From Bacillota bacterium (GTDB lineage: Bacteria > Bacillota > Clostridia > Peptostreptococcales > Anaerovoracaceae), in NCBI GenBank assembly GCA_030536355.1, contig JAUNQD010000011.1:1-49268 (forward strand): a DNA stretch of 49,268 nt, in the 5' to 3' direction. A program made the position numbers and the translations under genes. This document shows, piece after piece, positions 34,054 to 43,155 of this stretch (position 1 is its first letter; each line of letters starts with the position of its first letter). Below the pieces are notes generated by a model. The model did not search any database. It was not told the DNA's origin and saw nothing but the letters and a program-made list of their open reading frames with translations.

Positions 34054-34959
34054 TTACATCTGCTCCTTATATCCGAAGTTTGAGAGGGCAATATCGCTGT
34101 CTCTCCAGTTTTCTTTGACTTTTACCCAAAGCTCCAGGTATACCTTGGTGCCCAGCAGCGCTTCTATCTCTTCTCTGGCGCTCTTGCCTATCCCCTTGAG
34201 TTTCCTGCCGCCTTTACCTATTATCATTCCCTTATGGGATTTTCTTTCACAATAGATCACGGCATTTATACGCGTTATATCTTTTTCTTCTTTGTATCGT
34301 TCTATCTCTACAGCCACACCGTGAGGCACTTCATCCTGCAGATACATAAGAACCTTTTCTCTGATTATCTCGCTGACGATGAATCTTTCAGGATGTTCTG
34401 TTATCATATCATCCGGGAAGAACATCGGGCCTTCTTCCATAAATTCAGATACAGCTTTTATGACGTGGTCGACATTCTTGCCTTCCATAGCTGAAGTTCC
34501 TATGATGTCTTCAAAGATACCGAGTTCGTCGTATTCCTTGTATATTTCTGCGAATTCTTCAGGTCCCAGTTTATCGATCTTATTTATCACCAGTATCTTA
34601 GGTGTAGTCACATTGTCCAGAAGATCAGTTATATATTTATCTCCCGGACCTGCCGACAATTTGTCATCAACGATGAAAATTATTGCATCGACTTCATTGA
34701 ATGTACCCAGCGCAGACTCTGTCATGAATTCACCCAGTTTCGTCCTTGGTCTGTGTATGCCCGGGGTATCTATAAACACCAGCTGCATATCTTCATCAAA
34801 GGACTCGTCGGCATAATGGGTATAGATGCCTCTGATTGTGTTTCTGGTAGTCTGCGGCTTGTCTGTAGTTATGGCTATCTTCTCGCCCAGTATCGAATTG
34901 AGCAAAGTGGATTTACCCACATTGGGTCTTCCTATAATTGCTATAAAACCTGTTTTCAT
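34054..34959 (-). CDS. era: GTPase Era, 16S rRNA maturation
   Basis: 301 residues. G1 GRPNVGKS (10-17), G3 DTPGI, G4 NKID, and a C-terminal KH domain with GMIIGKGGRKLKGIGKSAREEIEALLG that binds the 3' end of 16S rRNA. GGAGGTGA precedes the ATG. It is followed by recO and preceded by cdd, the standard order. Confidence 0.97.
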   Translation of the reverse strand: MKTGFIAIIGRPNVGKSTLLNSILGEKIAITTDKPQTTRNTIRGIYTHYADESFDEDMQLVFIDTPGIHRPRTKLGEFMTESALGTFNEVDAIIFIVDDKLSAGPGDKYITDLLDNVTTPKILVINKIDKLGPEEFAEIYKEYDELGIFEDIIGTSAMEGKNVDHVIKAVSEFMEEGPMFFPDDMITEHPERFIVSEIIREKVLMYLQDEVPHGVAVEIERYKEEKDITRINAVIYCERKSHKGMIIGKGGRKLKGIGKSAREEIEALLGTKVYLELWVKVKENWRDSDIALSNFGYKEQM

Positions 34960-34989
34960 ATGTCACCTCCGTGATGTAAATATTCCTTG

Positions 34990-35406
34990 CTACTTTTCCA
35001 AACGAAATCCCAAAGGCAGCAGTTCTTCAAGAGTTCTAACATTGAGATGTTCGGTGTCCGTTCCTGTAACGACCTCCATCTTAGGTGAAAACTCGTACAT
35101 GAACTGTCTGCATATACCGCAAGGCAGAGCTTCCTGATCACTCCCTGCCGTAACTGCCAAAGCCTTGAAACCTCTGTGACCTTCCGATATAGCTTTGACA
35201 AAAGCTGTACGCTCTGCGCATATTGTGGCACCATAAGATGAATTCTCGATATTCACTCCGGTATATATGCTGCCATCATCTGTAAGAAGTGCCGCTCCCA
35301 CCTTAAAACCTGAAAACGGAGCATAAGCGTTCTTTCTTGCTTCGAGAGCTTTGACATAAAGTTTTTTGTAAACATCTTGACTGAGTGCCTTTTGCAAATT
35401 TCCCAT
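34990..35406 (-). CDS. cdd: Cytidine deaminase
   Basis: 138 residues from the ATG at 35406, which overlaps the ybeY stop (TGATG) and follows AAAGGAG. AYAPFSGFKVGAALL, the zinc/catalytic CAE at 63-65 and PCGIC at 95-99 are intact. It deaminates cytidine and deoxycytidine. A much longer frame upstream runs inside ybeY and is not real. dgkA, usually between ybeY and cdd, is absent. Confidence 0.95.
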   Translation of the reverse strand: MGNLQKALSQDVYKKLYVKALEARKNAYAPFSGFKVGAALLTDDGSIYTGVNIENSSYGATICAERTAFVKAISEGHRGFKALAVTAGSDQEALPCGICRQFMYEFSPKMEVVTGTDTEHLNVRTLEELLPLGFRLEK

Positions 35407-35864
35407 CAAGGTCTCCTTTCCAGATCCAGAAGTGTCATGACTTCTTCCTCTCTTGATCTCATCTCCTGCTTTTCGTCTTCTTCCATATGATCGAAGCCAA
35501 GGAGATGACATACACTGTGAACGAAGAGGTATACTATCTCACGCGCCTCTGAGTGGCCGTACTCTTCAGCCTGCTCTCTTGCTTTCTCCAGACATATCAC
35601 CACATCGCCCAGCATATATTCATCTTCTTCCTCTATTTCATCAAAGTCCTCAATTAACGGAAAAGACAACACATCTGTATGGTTGTCTATCCCTCTGTAT
35701 TGATTATTCAGCTCTCTTATTTCTTCCTTGGACACAAAAGTCAGGCTGATTTCTGCGTTTTCGGCAGGAAGGCCTTCTTTTTCCACGCAAAGCTCTGCAG
35801 CTTTCTCGAGGCTAGCTATCATGGACTCGTCCAGTATGTTTTCTTCGCTGTATAATATTCTCAT
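35406..35864 (-). CDS. ybeY: Endoribonuclease YbeY
   Basis: 152 residues with the metal motif HSVCHLLGFDH (H116, H120, H126) and LNNQYRGIDNHTDVLSFP. It matures 16S rRNA and takes part in ribosome quality control, with PhoH and Era as common partners. It starts 1 nt after the phoH stop. Confidence 0.96.
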   Translation of the reverse strand: MRILYSEENILDESMIASLEKAAELCVEKEGLPAENAEISLTFVSKEEIRELNNQYRGIDNHTDVLSFPLIEDFDEIEEEDEYMLGDVVICLEKAREQAEEYGHSEAREIVYLFVHSVCHLLGFDHMEEDEKQEMRSREEEVMTLLDLERRP

Positions 35865-35865
35865 T

Positions 35866-36837
35866 CTATTCTTCTTCCTTAGGCGGGTTTTTCTTGTAGT
35901 ATTCGTCGTATGCGTTGATGACTTTCTTTACCAGTCTATGCCTTACAACGTCAACGTCTTTCATGTAACAGAATCCGATTTCTTCGATATCTTTCAATAC
36001 TTTAGAGGCTTCCACCAGACCTGATTTCTTACCTCTTGGCAAGTCGATCTGGGTAACATCCCCTGTTACGACAACCTTTGATCCGAAACCCATTCTTGTC
36101 AGAAACATTTTCATCTGTTCAGGTGTTGTATTCTGCGCCTCATCCAAAATAATAAACGAGTTGTCCAATGTTCTTCCGCGCATATATGCCAGCGGAACCA
36201 CTTCAATGACTTCTTTCTCTTTGAGACGAAGTGCACTTTCTCTTCCCAGGACATCATACAGTGCATCGTAAAGAGGTCTCAGATATGGGTCCACTTTTTC
36301 CTGCAGATCTCCCGGAAGGAACCCCAGTCTTTCACCTGCTTCAACAGCAGGCCTTGCCAGTATGATCTTCTGTATCTCTTTATTTTTGAACGCATTTACC
36401 GCCATGGCAACTGCAATATATGTCTTACCTGTTCCGGCCGGTCCTATGCCGAATACGATATCCTTCCTGCGGATCGTATCCACATATCCCTTCTGACCTA
36501 TCGTCTTAGGTCTCAGCGGCTTACCTTCATGTGTAAAGCATATTATGTCCTTACCCACATTTTCCTTGCCGTATGAAACTCCTTTATCGCTGAGATCAGC
36601 GATGTAGTTTATCTTTTGTTCGTCCAATTTGTCTCCTTTTTCCAATACCAGCATCATTTCATTGAGAAGTTTAGCTGCTTCCGCAGCATTCTCTCCCTTG
36701 AGGATCAATTCATTTCCTCTCTGGATTATATCTACCTTAAGGCTTTCTTCTATGACCTTGAGGTTTTTGTCCATTCCGCCGAAAAGTTCACCACGGTCTA
36801 TGGTCTCGCTTATCGGCATACTGATCATGTCTGTCAT
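35866..36837 (-). CDS. phoH: PhoH-like ATPase
   Basis: 323 residues: KH-like N-terminus, Walker A GPAGTGKT (132-139), Walker B FIILDEAQNTTPEQMKMFLTRMG. This is the YbeZ type, which works with YbeY in RNA metabolism; despite its name, no Pho box precedes it here. SD AAGGAG. It sits between yqfD and ybeY; the HD-domain gene yqfF, often next to phoH, is missing. Confidence 0.95.
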   Translation of the reverse strand: MTDMISMPISETIDRGELFGGMDKNLKVIEESLKVDIIQRGNELILKGENAAEAAKLLNEMMLVLEKGDKLDEQKINYIADLSDKGVSYGKENVGKDIICFTHEGKPLRPKTIGQKGYVDTIRRKDIVFGIGPAGTGKTYIAVAMAVNAFKNKEIQKIILARPAVEAGERLGFLPGDLQEKVDPYLRPLYDALYDVLGRESALRLKEKEVIEVVPLAYMRGRTLDNSFIILDEAQNTTPEQMKMFLTRMGFGSKVVVTGDVTQIDLPRGKKSGLVEASKVLKDIEEIGFCYMKDVDVVRHRLVKKVINAYDEYYKKNPPKEEE

Positions 36838-36891
36838 TGTTTCTCCTTAGTAGTTCTGATTTATGGATATCTTACGCATATTATAACATTT

Positions 36892-38139
36892 TTACTGTAG
36901 TTTTTCCTCTTCTTTTTCCTCTTTCTTCGCCTTTATTTCCTTTTCTTTTCCTATATCTTCAAGGACCTCCATAAAAACCACTGCCTTTATCAGATTTTCT
37001 GTTTCCGAATAATCTATTTCATAAGATAGGATCTCTTCTCCTTCCTTGAGCCGGTCTCGCTCATACTGCCGTATGGCTGCTTCTGTTATTCTTTGTTTTT
37101 CAATTTTACCTATATACTTTTTCCCCTGCTCTGCTTCTGCAATGGTCACAAAACCAAACTCACACGGCACCGGTTTTACGAATTTTATCAATGGCTTTTC
37201 ATTTCTGACAGAACATTTGTACCTGTAAAAAGGCCCTGCTGTATCGACTTCGATATCCCCGATCCTTATATACACCCCCGGCATCAGCTTCCCCGTCAGC
37301 TTCTCGGCAGGCTGCGCCTTTTGCATATAAAAACATACCTGCCTTGGGATCCTTGCCAGTGCCTGACCTTTCGCATGACTGTACATGGTGAAGACCTCAT
37401 CTCCTCTGCTGTAGTCAGTACTCTGATATTCATACGCCCCGCTTATAAGCAGATCACCCTCATTGACGTAATCTCCTTTTTGTACCGCCGCATTGCCTTG
37501 GAGCGGCAATATCTTCTCGATCATGCCTGAACGGGCAGCCACGATATCAACAGGGGTTTTATCTTCCGGATCTGCAGCTTCAGCTTTTCCCGCTTCTGCG
37601 ATACTCACCTTGATCAATCGACCATCTTCATATATGCTCACCCATGTTATGGCATCGTGATTTTCATATAAGTCGGTTTTGATATCATTATATGTTTCCG
37701 GTTTTCTGCAGCCCTCATAAAGACCTGCCTCTTTTAAAGTCTGCCGGATTTCTGTTTCTGTCAATGTGGCATACCCGTCAACTCTGATTTCCGCAACAAA
37801 TAAACCCTGATAAAAAATCAAGGCACCCAGCAAAAAGGCGCCTATGATCGATATGATATTATGTTTGATTGTTTTGGTCAGCGGCACCAGTCCGCTTTCA
37901 TCGAAGCAGGTCATGCGGTAGGAGTGGCCAGCCAGTTTTCTCAGGCGGTCAAGATCTTCACCTTTTATCCCCACAGTCGCTTCGATCTGATCACGGTATT
38001 TGAGATCTTTTAATATTATCTTGTTATCGATACATTTATTTACTATCTTCGGAAGGTCAGTCCCTTCGATCTTTATCTTCCTGTGATGCCGTAAAAAACC
38101 GTATTTCTTCAACTTCACCTGCCACCAGCATCCTTTCAT
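36892..38139 (-). CDS. yqfD: Sporulation protein YqfD
   Basis: 415 residues. RKIKIEGTDLPKIVNKCIDN, one membrane helix (IISIIGAFLLGALIFYQGLFV, about 93-113) and VDGYATLTETEIRQTLKEAGLYEG match YqfD, a spore-formation protein of the outer forespore membrane region. The ATG at 38139 lies inside yqfC, an overlap of 83 nt; a GTG at 38118 or TTG at 38112 would shorten it. AAGGA precedes the ATG. The C-terminus is a charged lysine/glutamate tail. Confidence 0.88.
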   Translation of the reverse strand: MKGCWWQVKLKKYGFLRHHRKIKIEGTDLPKIVNKCIDNKIILKDLKYRDQIEATVGIKGEDLDRLRKLAGHSYRMTCFDESGLVPLTKTIKHNIISIIGAFLLGALIFYQGLFVAEIRVDGYATLTETEIRQTLKEAGLYEGCRKPETYNDIKTDLYENHDAITWVSIYEDGRLIKVSIAEAGKAEAADPEDKTPVDIVAARSGMIEKILPLQGNAAVQKGDYVNEGDLLISGAYEYQSTDYSRGDEVFTMYSHAKGQALARIPRQVCFYMQKAQPAEKLTGKLMPGVYIRIGDIEVDTAGPFYRYKCSVRNEKPLIKFVKPVPCEFGFVTIAEAEQGKKYIGKIEKQRITEAAIRQYERDRLKEGEEILSYEIDYSETENLIKAVVFMEVLEDIGKEKEIKAKKEEKEEEKLQ

Positions 38140-38329
38140 CCTTCATCTGAGTTATTATGAAATCGTGTCCCTTGAGCGCAGTATATTTTTGCCCGTTGAA
38201 CACAACGATCTCTTCATCTGTGAGGATCATGACCTTCTTGACATTGTCCAAAACTGCAGTCCTGCCTGTCACCAATATCCTTGGCATATTCACAGCGAAA
38301 TCAAACAGCAGATCTTCCTTGATAGACAT
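38057..38329 (-). CDS. yqfC: Sporulation protein YqfC
   Basis: 90 residues from the ATG at 38329 (GGAG, 7 nt). MSIKEDLLFDFAVNMPRILVTGRTAVLDNVKKVMILTDEEIVVFNG matches YqfC, which is always paired with YqfD. It is the first gene of the sporulation and ribosome cluster; no clear sigma-E promoter was found, and 68 nt separate it from the flavoprotein gene upstream. Confidence 0.9.
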   Translation of the reverse strand: MSIKEDLLFDFAVNMPRILVTGRTAVLDNVKKVMILTDEEIVVFNGQKYTALKGHDFIITQMKDERMLVAGEVEEIRFFTASQEDKDRRD

Positions 38330-38397
38330 AATACTTCTCCGGTCATGGATTTGCTTCCCATTGTCAGCATGGTAAAGTATATTCATTTTTTGTGCGA

Positions 38398-39900
38398 TTA
38401 TACGATGATTATTTTTTCTGCAGCCCTGATCCCATCGACCGCCGCAGACATTATCCCGCCAGCATATCCGGGACCTTCTCCGGCAGGATATACACCGGCC
38501 ACGGAAGTCTGCATATCTTCTCCTCGTTTTATCCTTACAGGAGAAGAGCTCCTTGTTTCGACTGCTGTCATGATGGCTTCATCAGAATCGAACCCCTTGA
38601 GCTTCTTACCAAGATAAGGCATTGCTTCTATGATAGATTCTGCTGCAAATCTCGGCAGACTGCATCTCACCCTATCCATTTCTTCGGTTCTGAATTTCCC
38701 GTAAGATGTTTTTGGCAGCTTTCCTTCTCCCATTTCAAAGGCCAGTTTTTCATACATCCTCTGAAATTCCACACCTGCCAGAGGGTGATCCGAACCGAAA
38801 TCATCCGTTCTGACATCGACCAGCAGTCCGCTGTTGGCAAATTCACTGTCTCTTCCGCTGTTGCTCATTCCATTGGTAACTGCTGTTTCAGCTTCTGATG
38901 ATGCATTTATCACATGACCTCCCGGACACATACAAAACGTATAAACTCCTCTGCCGTTTTCACATCTATGGTTCAGCTTATAGTCTGCAGCTCCCAGTTT
39001 TTTGGCAAGTCCGGGATCTCCGTATTGCGCTCTGTTGATCATCTCCTGAGGATGTTCTATCCTCACACCGATGGAAAACGGTTTCTGCTCCATAGGGAAG
39101 TCTTTTTCATAGAGCATCTTAAAAGTATCTCTGGCGCTGTGTCCTATGGCAAGTATCAACCGATCTGTTTCTATCGTGCCATTATTTGTCTCGACTGATT
39201 TCAGCATTTTTCTGCCGTCTATAGTTTCAGTGATGATGTTCTCAAGCTTTGTGCTGAATCGTACTTCACCGCCTAAAGCCTCTATCTTATGTCTTATATT
39301 CTTTACTATCTCAACCAGTCTGTCAGTTCCGATGTGAGGCTTCTGTTTATAGAGGATATCCTCATCAGCGCCCGCTTCCACGAATTCCTGAAGGACCTTG
39401 AATATCCTGACATCCTTTATCCCGGTCGTCAGTTTGCCATCGGAAAAAGTTCCCGCACCGCCTTCACCAAACTGTACATTTGATTCAGGGTCAAGCTTCC
39501 CGCTGTTCCAAAACTCATCAACAGCTCTCATCCTTTCATCGACTGCTTGTCCGCGCTCGATGATTATGGGTTTCATTCCCGCTTCGGCTAAAACAAGGCC
39601 CGCAAACATACCGCAAGGCCCTAAGCCTGCGATCACAGGTCTTTTTCGGTCTTTACCTGCCTTCGGCACTTCGTAGCTTCTTGGAACAGCTTCGTCCAGA
39701 GGCAGCTTCTCATCGCATGAAAAATCAAGGGAATAAACCAGCTTGACATCCGGCTTTTTTCTAGCATCTATAGATTCCTTAACGATGGAGATGTCTTTTA
39801 TAACGAGATCTCGTTTCTTAAGCTTCTTTTTAATGGCTTTTTCAAAATCATCATGGCTGTCATCGATATTCAGTTTTATCTGATGTATCCTATATCTCAT
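38398..39900 (-). CDS. FAD-dependent oxidoreductase of unknown substrate
   Basis: 500 residues. An N-terminal domain of ~90 residues (KLKKRDLVIKDISIVKESIDARKK) precedes VIAGLGPCGMFAGLVLAEAGMKPIIIERG, an FAD-binding Rossmann motif with the terminal glutamate. NVQFGEGGAGTFSDGKLTTGIKD and CMCPGGHVINASSE are typical of this widespread, uncharacterised family. It follows a BaiN-like flavoprotein, its usual neighbour. No Shine-Dalgarno precedes the ATG, 12 nt after the previous stop, so coupling is likely. Confidence 0.85.
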   Translation of the reverse strand: MRYRIHQIKLNIDDSHDDFEKAIKKKLKKRDLVIKDISIVKESIDARKKPDVKLVYSLDFSCDEKLPLDEAVPRSYEVPKAGKDRKRPVIAGLGPCGMFAGLVLAEAGMKPIIIERGQAVDERMRAVDEFWNSGKLDPESNVQFGEGGAGTFSDGKLTTGIKDVRIFKVLQEFVEAGADEDILYKQKPHIGTDRLVEIVKNIRHKIEALGGEVRFSTKLENIITETIDGRKMLKSVETNNGTIETDRLILAIGHSARDTFKMLYEKDFPMEQKPFSIGVRIEHPQEMINRAQYGDPGLAKKLGAADYKLNHRCENGRGVYTFCMCPGGHVINASSEAETAVTNGMSNSGRDSEFANSGLLVDVRTDDFGSDHPLAGVEFQRMYEKLAFEMGEGKLPKTSYGKFRTEEMDRVRCSLPRFAAESIIEAMPYLGKKLKGFDSDEAIMTAVETRSSSPVRIKRGEDMQTSVAGVYPAGEGPGYAGGIMSAAVDGIRAAEKIIIV

Positions 39901-39912
39901 TGTTTTCTGTCA

Positions 39913-40992
39913 CTATCTGAATCTCTTATTGATCGCAGTAGCTGCACGTATGCCTGTCTCCCATGCATTCTGCAAATTGAAGCCTCCACATGGTCCCTGC
40001 ACGTCTATCACTTCTCCCGCAAAGTACAGGGCATCTTTTTTCATGGATCTCATCGTATCCATATCTATCTCATCTTTTGTTACGCCTCCGGCGGTACACT
40101 GGGCATCTTTCCAGCCCTTCACACCTATTACAGGCAGCTTCCAGTTTTTGATATTCTCAATATCCACTCTGGCCGAAAGCTTCTCACTAAGTATACCGAA
40201 GGAGCTCTTCCTGCATGCCAATTCCGAAGCGTCAAAGTCCGGAGCCATATCCAGCTCTATATGATACCTTGACAGTGCCTTTTCAAGAGGCTCTCCTTTT
40301 TCTGCTGTGATATATGGTGTCATATTCATCACGCAGATCCCTGATATCCCGTCTTCGTTGAACTGCACTTCACCCATCTCAGAAGCGATCATCTCGTTGT
40401 CTTTGTAAAGGCTCACATTGCCTTTTGCCCTTACTCCTTTGACATCTTTCATGTCGCCTGTCTTTATTCCCGTAAGTATCGGATATACCTTGCTTATAGT
40501 ATGACCGAATACCTTTGCCATGGCATAACCATCACCTGTCGTCCCCAGCTGCGGAGCAGCTTTGCCGCCTGTGGCAACAAGAAGCACCTTTGATGCGAAT
40601 GTCCTGCCCTTTGCATCCGAAACTATGAAGTGATCGTCCTTGAATGACACCTCTGTCACTTCTGCTTCTGTGATGATGTCTGTATCTTTATCATTTATTG
40701 CGTCAAGCAGCACCTTAACAACATCGGAAGCTTGATTGGAGTATGGATAGTATCTGCCTTCCTCATCTGAATAAGTTTCCAGGCCCAAAGACCTAAAAAA
40801 ATCCAGAGCGATACCCTTTTGTCCGCAGGCATCGTTAGTAATGTTGCAACGTCCGCCGCCTGTGGCCATGATCTTACGCCCCGGAATCTTGTTTTTTTCC
40901 AATATGCAAGTTTTTATTCCATTGTCAAGAGAAGCTGCAGCAATCAGTCCTGCAGCTCCTCCGCCTATAATCGTTACATCATAATTAATCAT
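39913..40992 (-). CDS. BaiN/YhiN-like flavoprotein
   Basis: 359 residues, somewhat short for the ~400-residue HI0933/YhiN family. IIGGGAAGLIAAASLDNGIKTCILEKNKIPGRKIMATGGGRCNITND is the FAD site with the family-specific GRKxxxTGGGRCN loop; the end GFNLQNAWETGIRAA is also typical. Some relatives act in bile-acid 7-dehydroxylation (BaiN), but most have no known substrate, so that should not be assumed. The ATG overlaps the DUF308 stop by 8 nt (ATGATTAA). Confidence 0.88.
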   Translation of the reverse strand: MINYDVTIIGGGAAGLIAAASLDNGIKTCILEKNKIPGRKIMATGGGRCNITNDACGQKGIALDFFRSLGLETYSDEEGRYYPYSNQASDVVKVLLDAINDKDTDIITEAEVTEVSFKDDHFIVSDAKGRTFASKVLLVATGGKAAPQLGTTGDGYAMAKVFGHTISKVYPILTGIKTGDMKDVKGVRAKGNVSLYKDNEMIASEMGEVQFNEDGISGICVMNMTPYITAEKGEPLEKALSRYHIELDMAPDFDASELACRKSSFGILSEKLSARVDIENIKNWKLPVIGVKGWKDAQCTAGGVTKDEIDMDTMRSMKKDALYFAGEVIDVQGPCGGFNLQNAWETGIRAATAINKRFR

Positions 40993-41698
40993 TGATCTTC
41001 ACTCCTGCGTAGAAAGTTTCGGGACTTCCCATCGCTGCAGTTCCGTTAAGGATAGCTTCCGCTTCAGCCTCTTCTTTTTTGATAAGTCTTTCTGCAACTT
41101 TTTCAGGCGTTTCTTCAGCAGCTGTGATCTTGACAGGCTCACGCTTTCTCTTGTAGATCTTGATGTAGGATTTCTTTTCGTGCGGCATATTGATACCAAG
41201 TTCAAGCACATTGATACCCTGCATCAGCATGAACATACCAAGAAGGATAGCTGTACTGAGCCAGCCTATCATAGGATTTATGAAACCGAAAACGCCTATA
41301 AAAACTGTCAGTATCCCTGTAATTAAAGTTGTTCTGAAGTTTGATTTTTTCTTATCCTTGTTGATATGAGTGCTCGCTTCTATTCTAAGTATTCCTGATA
41401 CTACTACCCATATACCGAATACCATAGGAATAGCTGCATCGACCACCAGCTGGTTGCAAAGTATCAATATACCAAGCACCAGTGTGATAAGGGCTTCTGT
41501 AAGTATCCAACCATTGTTGTCACCCTTGTTATGAAGGCCTCTTCCTATGAGATAAGCCAATGTATGTATTATTCCGTTGATTACCATAACAAGGCCGATG
41601 ATGAATGCCAGCACCAGGAATGTCTGGCCCGGATTCATGAAACAAAAGGCTCCTGTCAGGATCATCAATATACCACTTAAGATGGTAAGTATTCTCAT
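40985..41698 (-). CDS. DUF308 (HdeD-like) membrane protein
   Basis: 237 residues with about six hydrophobic segments in a repeated GxxxIxxGxxxxxNP pattern (LTILSGILMILTGAFCFMNPG; LITGILTVFIGVFGFINPM), the DUF308 signature. The C-terminal 70 residues are charged and cytosolic. SD AAGGAG. It follows a 49-residue reading frame by 15 nt. Function is unknown; E. coli HdeD is linked to acid resistance. Confidence 0.85.
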   Translation of the reverse strand: MRILTILSGILMILTGAFCFMNPGQTFLVLAFIIGLVMVINGIIHTLAYLIGRGLHNKGDNNGWILTEALITLVLGILILCNQLVVDAAIPMVFGIWVVVSGILRIEASTHINKDKKKSNFRTTLITGILTVFIGVFGFINPMIGWLSTAILLGMFMLMQGINVLELGINMPHEKKSYIKIYKRKREPVKITAAEETPEKVAERLIKKEEAEAEAILNGTAAMGSPETFYAGVKIND

Positions 41699-41713
41699 AT
41701 TAAACTAACTCCT

Positions 41714-41863
41714 TTACCAAATATCGTCAAATTCTTCTGTCTGGAATCCCTCACGCTGTGATACGGGTCGGCTTGTTTTCTTATCAAGCAGCTTGAAAAC
41801 CAAGCATACAGCACCCAATACCAAAACCATCTTTCTCATTATTCTGTTAAGTTTTAAAAGCAT
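41714..41863 (-). CDS. 49-residue small membrane-associated protein
   Basis: ATG at 41863 with AAGGGG 6 nt upstream, stop at 41714-41716. The protein starts MLLKLNRIMRKMVLVLGAVCLVFKLLDKK, a basic N-terminus with one hydrophobic segment (about 12-25), and ends QTEEFDDIW. It has its own promoter and is followed 15 nt later by the DUF308 gene, so it is probably translated. I do not recognise a family. A small partner or regulator of the DUF308 protein is plausible. Confidence 0.65.
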   Translation of the reverse strand: MLLKLNRIMRKMVLVLGAVCLVFKLLDKKTSRPVSQREGFQTEEFDDIW

Positions 41864-41893
41864 ATTTATCCCCTTAGATTTTTACTAACATAG

Positions 41894-41921
41894 AGTATAA
41901 CATAAATTCTAAAATAATCAA
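41894..41921 (-). promoter_or_regulatory. Promoter of the small-ORF/DUF308 operon
   Basis: TTGATT (41916-41921), 16-nt spacer, TATACT (41894-41899); +1 near 41887, about 24 nt before the ATG at 41863. Confidence 0.65.
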
Positions 41922-41937
41922 AAGGAGATTGTGTGAA

Positions 41938-43137
41938 TCATTCTACTCCTATGTCGTTTTTAATGATCGATCCGAAACTGATCGCATTGTCACCGAATCT
42001 CTCGCGGATATCGTCCATGGCCCTCTCGGCTCTTTCTTCCTTGTCAGTATTTATATTTTCATCAGCGAACAAGGACATCTGCTGCGCTTGATTTTCGTCA
42101 CACAGATTGATCGCTGTTACTGTTATCAATCTTATGGGATCACGCATACGCCAATGTTTTTTGATGATGTCCATTGCGGTGGATGCTATGACTTCTGTGA
42201 GGTTGGTAGGATTATCCAGCTGCACCTGCCTGGATATAACTTTGAATTGGGGATCCTTGATGTCCACCTTGACTCCAAAGGCCTTCATTTGATATTTTCT
42301 CAACCTGGAAGCAACCGTATCAGACAATGCAGTAACACCTGTTCTGATATCTTCTTCACCTACAAGGTTTCTTCTGAATGTCGTTCCATTACCTACAGAC
42401 TTGATTTTTTCTCGCTCATCGAATCTTGATACCGGCGTCATATCCAGACCATTGGCATAATCATGTATGACTCCTCCTTGTTTGCCGAGGAGAGAAATCA
42501 GGGACGCCTTATCTGCCTTCGCCAGTTCCCCTATCGTTTTTATTCCTAAATGAAGCAGCTTGTCTGCTGTGACTTTGCCGACAAAAAACATGGCGCGAAT
42601 ATCAAGAGGCCACAATAGTTCTTTATAATTGTCTCTTGTTATCACGGTCGTTGCATCCGGTTTTTTGTAGTCACTCCCCATCTTGGCAAATATCTTGTTA
42701 AAAGAAACACCTGCTGACAATGTAAGGCCAAGTTCCTCTTTAACTACTTGTCTTAACTCATCTGCTATTTCTTTACCACTGCCGAACAGTTTCTGACTCC
42801 CGGTGACATCCAGCCAAGATTCATCCACGCTGAATGGCTCGACCATATCTGTATATCTTAAATAAATATCGTTTATCAGCTTGCTGTAATGCTTGTATTT
42901 ACTGTGATGAGGCGGTACCACCTGAAGGTCGGGACACTTTTTTCTCGCCTGCCACAGAGTCTCTGCCGTTACAACACCATAAGCCTTCGCGATTTCGTTT
43001 TTTGCCAATATAATACCATGGCGATTATCGGGATTGCCGCATACCGCCATGGGTTTATCTTTTAAATGTGGATAATCCAGCAATTCCACCGATGCGAAGA
43101 AACCATTCATATCGCAGTGGAGTATGACTCTGTCCAT
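41938..43137 (-). CDS. dinB: DNA polymerase IV, Y family
   Basis: 399 residues from the ATG at 43137 (AAAGGA); a TTG one codon earlier is possible. The palm has Asp9 in ILHCDMNGFFASVE and Asp105/Glu106 in SVDESWLDVTG. The usual MDAFFASVE reads MNGFFASVE, a variant seen in Clostridia. The little-finger domain ends with QQMSLFAD near 362, a beta-clamp-binding motif. It carries out error-prone translesion synthesis. It is 18 nt after pfkA. No LexA box is obvious. Confidence 0.93.
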   Translation of the reverse strand: MDRVILHCDMNGFFASVELLDYPHLKDKPMAVCGNPDNRHGIILAKNEIAKAYGVVTAETLWQARKKCPDLQVVPPHHSKYKHYSKLINDIYLRYTDMVEPFSVDESWLDVTGSQKLFGSGKEIADELRQVVKEELGLTLSAGVSFNKIFAKMGSDYKKPDATTVITRDNYKELLWPLDIRAMFFVGKVTADKLLHLGIKTIGELAKADKASLISLLGKQGGVIHDYANGLDMTPVSRFDEREKIKSVGNGTTFRRNLVGEEDIRTGVTALSDTVASRLRKYQMKAFGVKVDIKDPQFKVISRQVQLDNPTNLTEVIASTAMDIIKKHWRMRDPIRLITVTAINLCDENQAQQMSLFADENINTDKEERAERAMDDIRERFGDNAISFGSIIKNDIGVE

Positions 43138-43155
43138 CAATTATTCCTTTCAATG

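Noticed and set aside
35407..35511. N-terminal extension of cdd by 35 residues
   Set aside because: It runs within ybeY in another frame, lacks an SD and has no similarity to cytidine deaminases; the ATG at 35406 overlaps the ybeY stop with a good SD.
35866..36837. PhoH as a member of the Pho regulon
   Set aside because: It is the YbeZ-type partner of YbeY in a ribosome-maturation operon and no Pho box precedes it.
39913..40992. Bile-acid dehydroxylation gene baiN
   Set aside because: The family is broad and no other bai gene is present, so only a family-level name is justified.
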